Shown one piece after another: positions 7,260 to 9,900 of a stretch of 9,900 bases of DNA (its first letter is position 1; every line of letters begins with the position of its first letter). The stretch is taken from contig CAMSXY010000032.1 in assembly GCA_947065955.1 (NCBI GenBank), positions 1-9,900 of the forward strand. Direction: 5' to 3'. The notes under the pieces are model-generated. The model was not told where the DNA came from. It did no database searches and saw nothing but the letters and a program-made list of their open reading frames with translations. This DNA is from an uncultured Caryophanales bacterium (lineage in GTDB: Bacteria > Bacillota_I > Bacilli_A > RF39 > UBA660). The position numbers were made by a program, and so were the translations under genes.

Positions 7260-7284
7260 TTAAAAAAAAGAGAACTTTTTTTAA
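7260..7284 (+). terminator. Possible A/T-only terminator after prmC
   Basis: TTAAAAAAAAG (7260-7270) can pair with CTTTTTTTAA (7275-7284) around the loop AGAA, giving about a 10-bp stem almost free of GC whose right arm is itself the T run. It lies 28 bases after the prmC stop and just before the next promoter. The low GC makes its strength doubtful. Confidence 0.4.
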
Positions 7285-7291
7285 ATATTTA

Positions 7292-7300
7292 TGGTATAAT
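7292..7300 (+). promoter_or_regulatory. Extended -10 promoter of the pheST T-box transcript
   Basis: TGGTATAAT is a perfect TATAAT box (7295-7300) with the TGn extension. No clear -35 is seen at 16-18 bp (7271-7279 reads AGAACTTTT). Transcription would begin near 7307, directly ahead of the T-box leader. Confidence 0.7.
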
Positions 7301-7306
7301 GAAAAA

Positions 7307-7514
7307 AATGCGAAGACAAAGAAGTAGTAATAAAATTATTTGAAAAAGAGAGTTCGTGGTTGGTGAAAACGAATTTCAAATATTTTATGAATTCATCTTT
7401 CGAGCAGTATAATGAAAAGTTATAACGGTGACGCGTTTTAGTCCTAGAGTAGAAGATTTCTTCAAAGTAAGGTGGTACCACGTTTATCACGTCCTTATAT
7501 AAGGACGTTTTTTT
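7307..7514 (+). promoter_or_regulatory. T-box leader (tRNA-Phe sensing riboswitch) of pheST
   Basis: This leader senses uncharged tRNA(Phe) and lets transcription continue into pheST when Phe-tRNA is low. The Stem I region (about 7340-7405) holds the conserved GGTTGGTG (7358-7365) and GAATTCATC context. The specifier codon is TTC (Phe) at 7392-7394; GAGAG (7348-7352) can pair with CTTTC (7397-7401) around it. The T-box core AAGGTGGTACCACG is at 7469-7482, with the bulge TGGTACC. Its TGGT (7473-7476) matches an ACCA tRNA end, the discriminator A expected for tRNA(Phe). The antiterminator is AAGG (7469-7472) with CCTT (7493-7496) and ACG (7480-7482) with CGT (7490-7492). CGTCCTT is shared with the terminator, so the two folds exclude each other. 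The exact helix boundaries of Stems I-III are my hand folding. Confidence 0.95.
7489..7514 (+). terminator. Regulated intrinsic terminator of the T-box leader
   Basis: ACGTCCTT pairs with AAGGACGT (7489-7496 with 7501-7508) around the loop ATAT, followed by a run of seven T (7508-7514). It forms when tRNA(Phe) is charged and stops transcription 20 bases before the pheS start. Its left arm is taken over by the antiterminator when uncharged tRNA binds. Confidence 0.93.
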
Positions 7515-7534
7515 GTATAGAAAAGAGGAATTTT

Positions 7535-8572
7535 ATGGAAGAGTTAAAAGTAGAAATTGAAAAAAAATTAAAAGAAATTACGACTTTAAAAGAATGGAAC
7601 GATTTAAAAGTCCAGTACTTAGGAAAGAAAGGACCTATTAGTGAACAAATCAATAAAATGGCGAGCCTTTCGAGTGAAGAAAAGAAAGAATTTGGAAAAC
7701 AATTGAATAGCTTAAAAAATGAAGTGAATCTTTTATTCGATGAAAAGAAAAGTGAACTAGAAAAAGAGGAACTTGAAAAAAGATTAGAGGAAGAAAAAAT
7801 CGATATCACTCTTCCTGCAACTAAAATTTTAAAAGGAGCAACACATCCTCTTGAAAAAGTAATTGATGAAATAGAAGAAATTTTTCTTTCTATGGGATAC
7901 GATATTGTAGAAGGACCCGAAGTCGAAGAAGATCTTTACAACTTTGAAAAATTAAATTTACCAAAAGGACATCCTGCCAGAGATACACAAGATAGCTTTT
8001 ATATAACAGAAGATATTTTACTGAGAACACAGACTTCCCCTGTACAGGCAAGAACAATGGAAAGTAATCAAGAAAAAGGTCCAATTCGCATTATTTGTCC
8101 AGGAAAAACATATCGAAGAGACGATGATGATGCAACCCATTCCCATCAATTTACCCAAATAGAAGGACTTGTCATTGATAAAAACATTTCCCTTGCCGAT
8201 TTAAAAGGAACCCTTGAAATATTTGCTAAAAAGATGTTTGGAGAGGATCGTAGTATTCGTTTTCGTCCAAGTTTTTTCCCATTTACAGAACCAAGCATAG
8301 AAGTGGATGTAAGCTGTTTTAAATGTGGTGGGGTTGGTTGTCCTATTTGTAAAAAGACAGGTTGGATTGAAATACTAGGATCTGGAATTGTTCATCCAAA
8401 TGTCCTTAAAAACTGTGGATATGATCCAGAAAAATATACAGGTTTTGCTTTTGGAATAGGACCCGAAAGAGTTGCTATGTTAAAATATGGAATACAAGAT
8501 ATTCGCGCTTTTTATTTAAATGACATGCGTTTTATAGAAGATTTTAATCGTATAGAAGGAGGAAACGAATGA
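7535..8572 (+). CDS. pheS: Phenylalanyl-tRNA synthetase alpha subunit
   Basis: This 345-residue class II catalytic subunit forms an alpha2-beta2 enzyme with PheT and charges tRNA(Phe). The N-terminal coiled coil (about 1-85, highly charged, with KVQYLGKKGPIS at 25-36) contacts the tRNA. Class II motif 1 is near 104-131 (HPLEKVIDEIEEIFLSMGY onward) and LLRTQTSPVQARTM at 162-175 forms part of the active site. Motif 2 is GKTYRRDDDDATHSHQFTQIEG (190-211, in halves GKTYRRD and THSHQFTQIEG). Motif 3 is GFAFGIGPERVAM (303-315). Four cysteines, C261, C264, C269 and C272, in a CX2CX4CX2C pattern look like a zinc knuckle, a known feature of Firmicute PheS. The start at 7535 has GAGGA five bases upstream and lies after the T-box terminator; an in-frame start at 7472 would fall inside the T-box core and is rejected. 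The TGA stop overlaps the pheT start (ATGA). Confidence 0.98.
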   Translation: MEELKVEIEKKLKEITTLKEWNDLKVQYLGKKGPISEQINKMASLSSEEKKEFGKQLNSLKNEVNLLFDEKKSELEKEELEKRLEEEKIDITLPATKILKGATHPLEKVIDEIEEIFLSMGYDIVEGPEVEEDLYNFEKLNLPKGHPARDTQDSFYITEDILLRTQTSPVQARTMESNQEKGPIRIICPGKTYRRDDDDATHSHQFTQIEGLVIDKNISLADLKGTLEIFAKKMFGEDRSIRFRPSFFPFTEPSIEVDVSCFKCGGVGCPICKKTGWIEILGSGIVHPNVLKNCGYDPEKYTGFAFGIGPERVAMLKYGIQDIRAFYLNDMRFIEDFNRIEGGNE

Positions 8573-9855
8573 GACTTAGTAAACATTTTTTAAAAGAATA
8601 TATTGATATAGAGGATCTTTCTTATGAAAAGATTGCCGAAAAAATGGTATTTGCTGGAAATGAATACGAAACTTTTGAAAAATTCAGTAATGCAGAAGGA
8701 CTTGTTATTGGAAAAGTGGTCTCTTGTATTCCCCATCCAGAATCCGATCATTTACATATTTGTGAAGTGGATTATAAGGAAGGAATTAAGCAAATTGTTT
8801 GCGGAGCTCCTAATGTCAAAGAAGGCATTAAAGTTATCGTTGCAAAAGTAGGCGCAATTCTTCCAGGAGGTATTATAAAAAAAGCGACCCTTGCAGGAAC
8901 GCTTTCAGAGGGAATGTTATGCTCTTTAGAAGAGCTTGGAATTGAATCCAAATATATAAAAGAAGAAGAAAAAAAAGGAATTCATATTCTAGAAGAGGAT
9001 GCACCTATTGGTGCTGATGCTATTCAATATCTTGGGTATGATGATGAAATCATTGATTTTGAATTAACGGCCAATCGTGCTGATCTATTAAGCATTTTAG
9101 GAATGGCTTATGAAGTAGGGGCTATTTTTGATCGAAAAGTAAAACTTCCTTCTTTCGAAGTAGAAGAAAATAACGAAAATCTAGAAGATTTTTATAAATT
9201 AGATGTAAAAACAGAAAACTGTTTTCAATATTTGGGAAAGATGGTTAAGAACGTTACGATTAAAGAAAGTCCAAGATTTATTCAAAATCGTTTAATCGCA
9301 AGTGGAATTCGTCCTATTAATAATGTAGTCGATATTAGTAATTACGTAATGCTTATTTATGGGCAACCTCTTCATTTCTTTGATGCCGATAAAATTGGAG
9401 GGCACATAATCGTAAGAAATGCTCTTGATAAAGAAAATTTCATAACGTTAGATGGAAAAGAAAGAACTTTATGTGAAAAGGATCTTGTGATCACAAGCGA
9501 AAAAGAAATCGCTTGTCTAGCAGGTGTCATGGGAGGACTTACAACCGAAGTTACAGAGGAAACCAAAAATATTTTTATAGAATCTGCAATTTTTGAACCA
9601 CTTAATATCCGTTTTACCTCAAAGAGAATTCTAAGAAGCGAAGCAAGTGCCCGTTTTGAAAAAGGAATTGATCCAGCACGTAGCGAAATGGCATTAAAAG
9701 AAGCATGTTATTTATTAAAAAAATATGCAGATGGAGAAGTAGTAGGCGGAATGTTAAAATACGATACTATCTCAAAAGAAGATAAAAAAATTGAAATTAC
9801 TTTAGAAAAAATCAATCGAGTTTTAGGGATGGAACTTTCTATCGAAGAGGTAAAG
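8569..9855 (+). CDS. pheT: Phenylalanyl-tRNA synthetase beta subunit, 3' end missing
   Basis: This is the first 429 residues of a protein that is normally about 800 long. The reading frame is open to the insert end and is cut by the sequencing adapter, not by a stop. PheT carries tRNA-binding and editing functions beside the PheS catalytic site. Residues about 40-150 form the B2 OB-fold tRNA-binding domain (GLVIGKVVSCIPHPESDHLHIC at 44-65, in parts GLVIGKV and HPESDHLHIC; GTLSEGMLCS at 110-119). Residues about 160-375 form the B3/B4 editing region, with ELTANRADLLSILGMAYE (165-182), NNVVDISNYVM (251-261) and EASARFEKGIDP (358-369). The B5 DNA-binding-like domain starts near 405. Start ATG at 8569 overlaps the pheS stop by four bases, with AGGAGGAAACG ahead of it (GGAGG within the pheS end), so the two subunits are translationally coupled. 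In-frame reading into the adapter yields RSEEHTSELQSP, an adapter artefact. Confidence 0.97.
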
Positions 9856-9900
9856 AGATCGGAAGAGCACACGTCTGAACTCCAGTCACCCAAGTCTATC
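9856..9900. other. Sequencing adapter at right end (not genomic)
   Basis: AGATCGGAAGAGC opens the 34-nt constant part of the Illumina TruSeq-style index adapter, followed by an 8-nt index (CCAAGTCT) and ATC, the first bases of the flanking P7 region. It is the exact reverse complement of positions 1-45. It replaces the second half of pheT and gives the false peptide RSEEHTSELQSP in frame and GDWSSDVCSSDL on the other strand. Confidence 0.98.

Noticed and set aside
7472..7534. Earlier in-frame start for pheS
   Set aside because: The added 21 codons cover the T-box core and terminator, which act as RNA; ATG at 7535 has its own ribosome binding site.
7281..7809. Two minus-strand reading frames across the T-box and the start of pheS
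   Set aside because: They are antisense to an RNA switch and to the PheS coiled coil, with Phe/Ser-rich low-complexity products and no supporting signals.
8624..8851. Small plus-strand frame inside pheT
   Set aside because: It is a shifted frame of the PheT tRNA-binding domain with no ribosome binding site.
46..9855. CRISPR array, tRNA or rRNA genes, toxin-antitoxin, phage or defence genes
   Set aside because: No regularly spaced repeats, tRNA cloverleaf, rRNA sequence or recognisable defence or phage domains were found; the coding content is housekeeping.
9708..9893. Minus-strand reading frame starting MGDWSSDVCSSDL
   Set aside because: The start and first residues are translated adapter; the rest is antisense to pheT.

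Overview
The window is a chromosomal fragment of an AT-rich, low-GC Gram-positive bacterium (Bacillota, most likely class Bacilli). The reasons are: an RNA polymerase delta subunit (RpoE) directly after argS, a DUF1934/YwiB-type gene directly before argS, a T-box leader controlling pheST, strong AGGAGG-type ribosome binding sites, and a class A penicillin-binding protein that shows a walled cell. TGA ends pheS and TAG ends argS and rpoE, so the genetic code is the standard bacterial one. I cannot name the genus.

Both ends are not genomic. Positions 1-45 and 9856-9900 are exact inverted copies of an Illumina-type sequencing adapter, including an 8-nt index. The biological insert is about 46-9855, and the right-hand adapter cuts pheT in mid-gene.

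Layout: (1) 94-657, a PduL-type phosphotransacylase on the plus strand, with a TATAAT promoter box just inside the insert. (2) A hairpin at 730-765 that can terminate transcription from both sides, placed between pduL and the convergent penicillin-binding protein gene (2792-834, minus strand). (3) A short divergent intergenic region, then a tightly packed operon of ywiB-like gene, argS and rpoE (2895-5382). (4) An intergenic region with two TATAAT boxes in a 10-bp direct repeat around a small hairpin, then prfA and prmC (5458-7231): release factor 1 and the methyltransferase that modifies its GGQ motif. (5) A 303-bp gap filled by a possible terminator, an extended -10 promoter and a complete T-box leader with a phenylalanine (TTC) specifier. 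(6) pheS and the first 429 codons of pheT (7535-9855), the two subunits of phenylalanyl-tRNA synthetase.

The plus-strand genes after 2895 are nearly all translation or transcription core genes: charging of Arg and Phe tRNAs, termination at UAA/UAG, release factor modification and RNA polymerase accessory function. I see no mobile element, CRISPR array, toxin-antitoxin pair, phage or defence genes, and no convincing new system. The points most worth checking are the adapter ends, the unusually short N-terminal part of PrmC, the repeated promoter boxes before prfA, and the stand-alone PduL.
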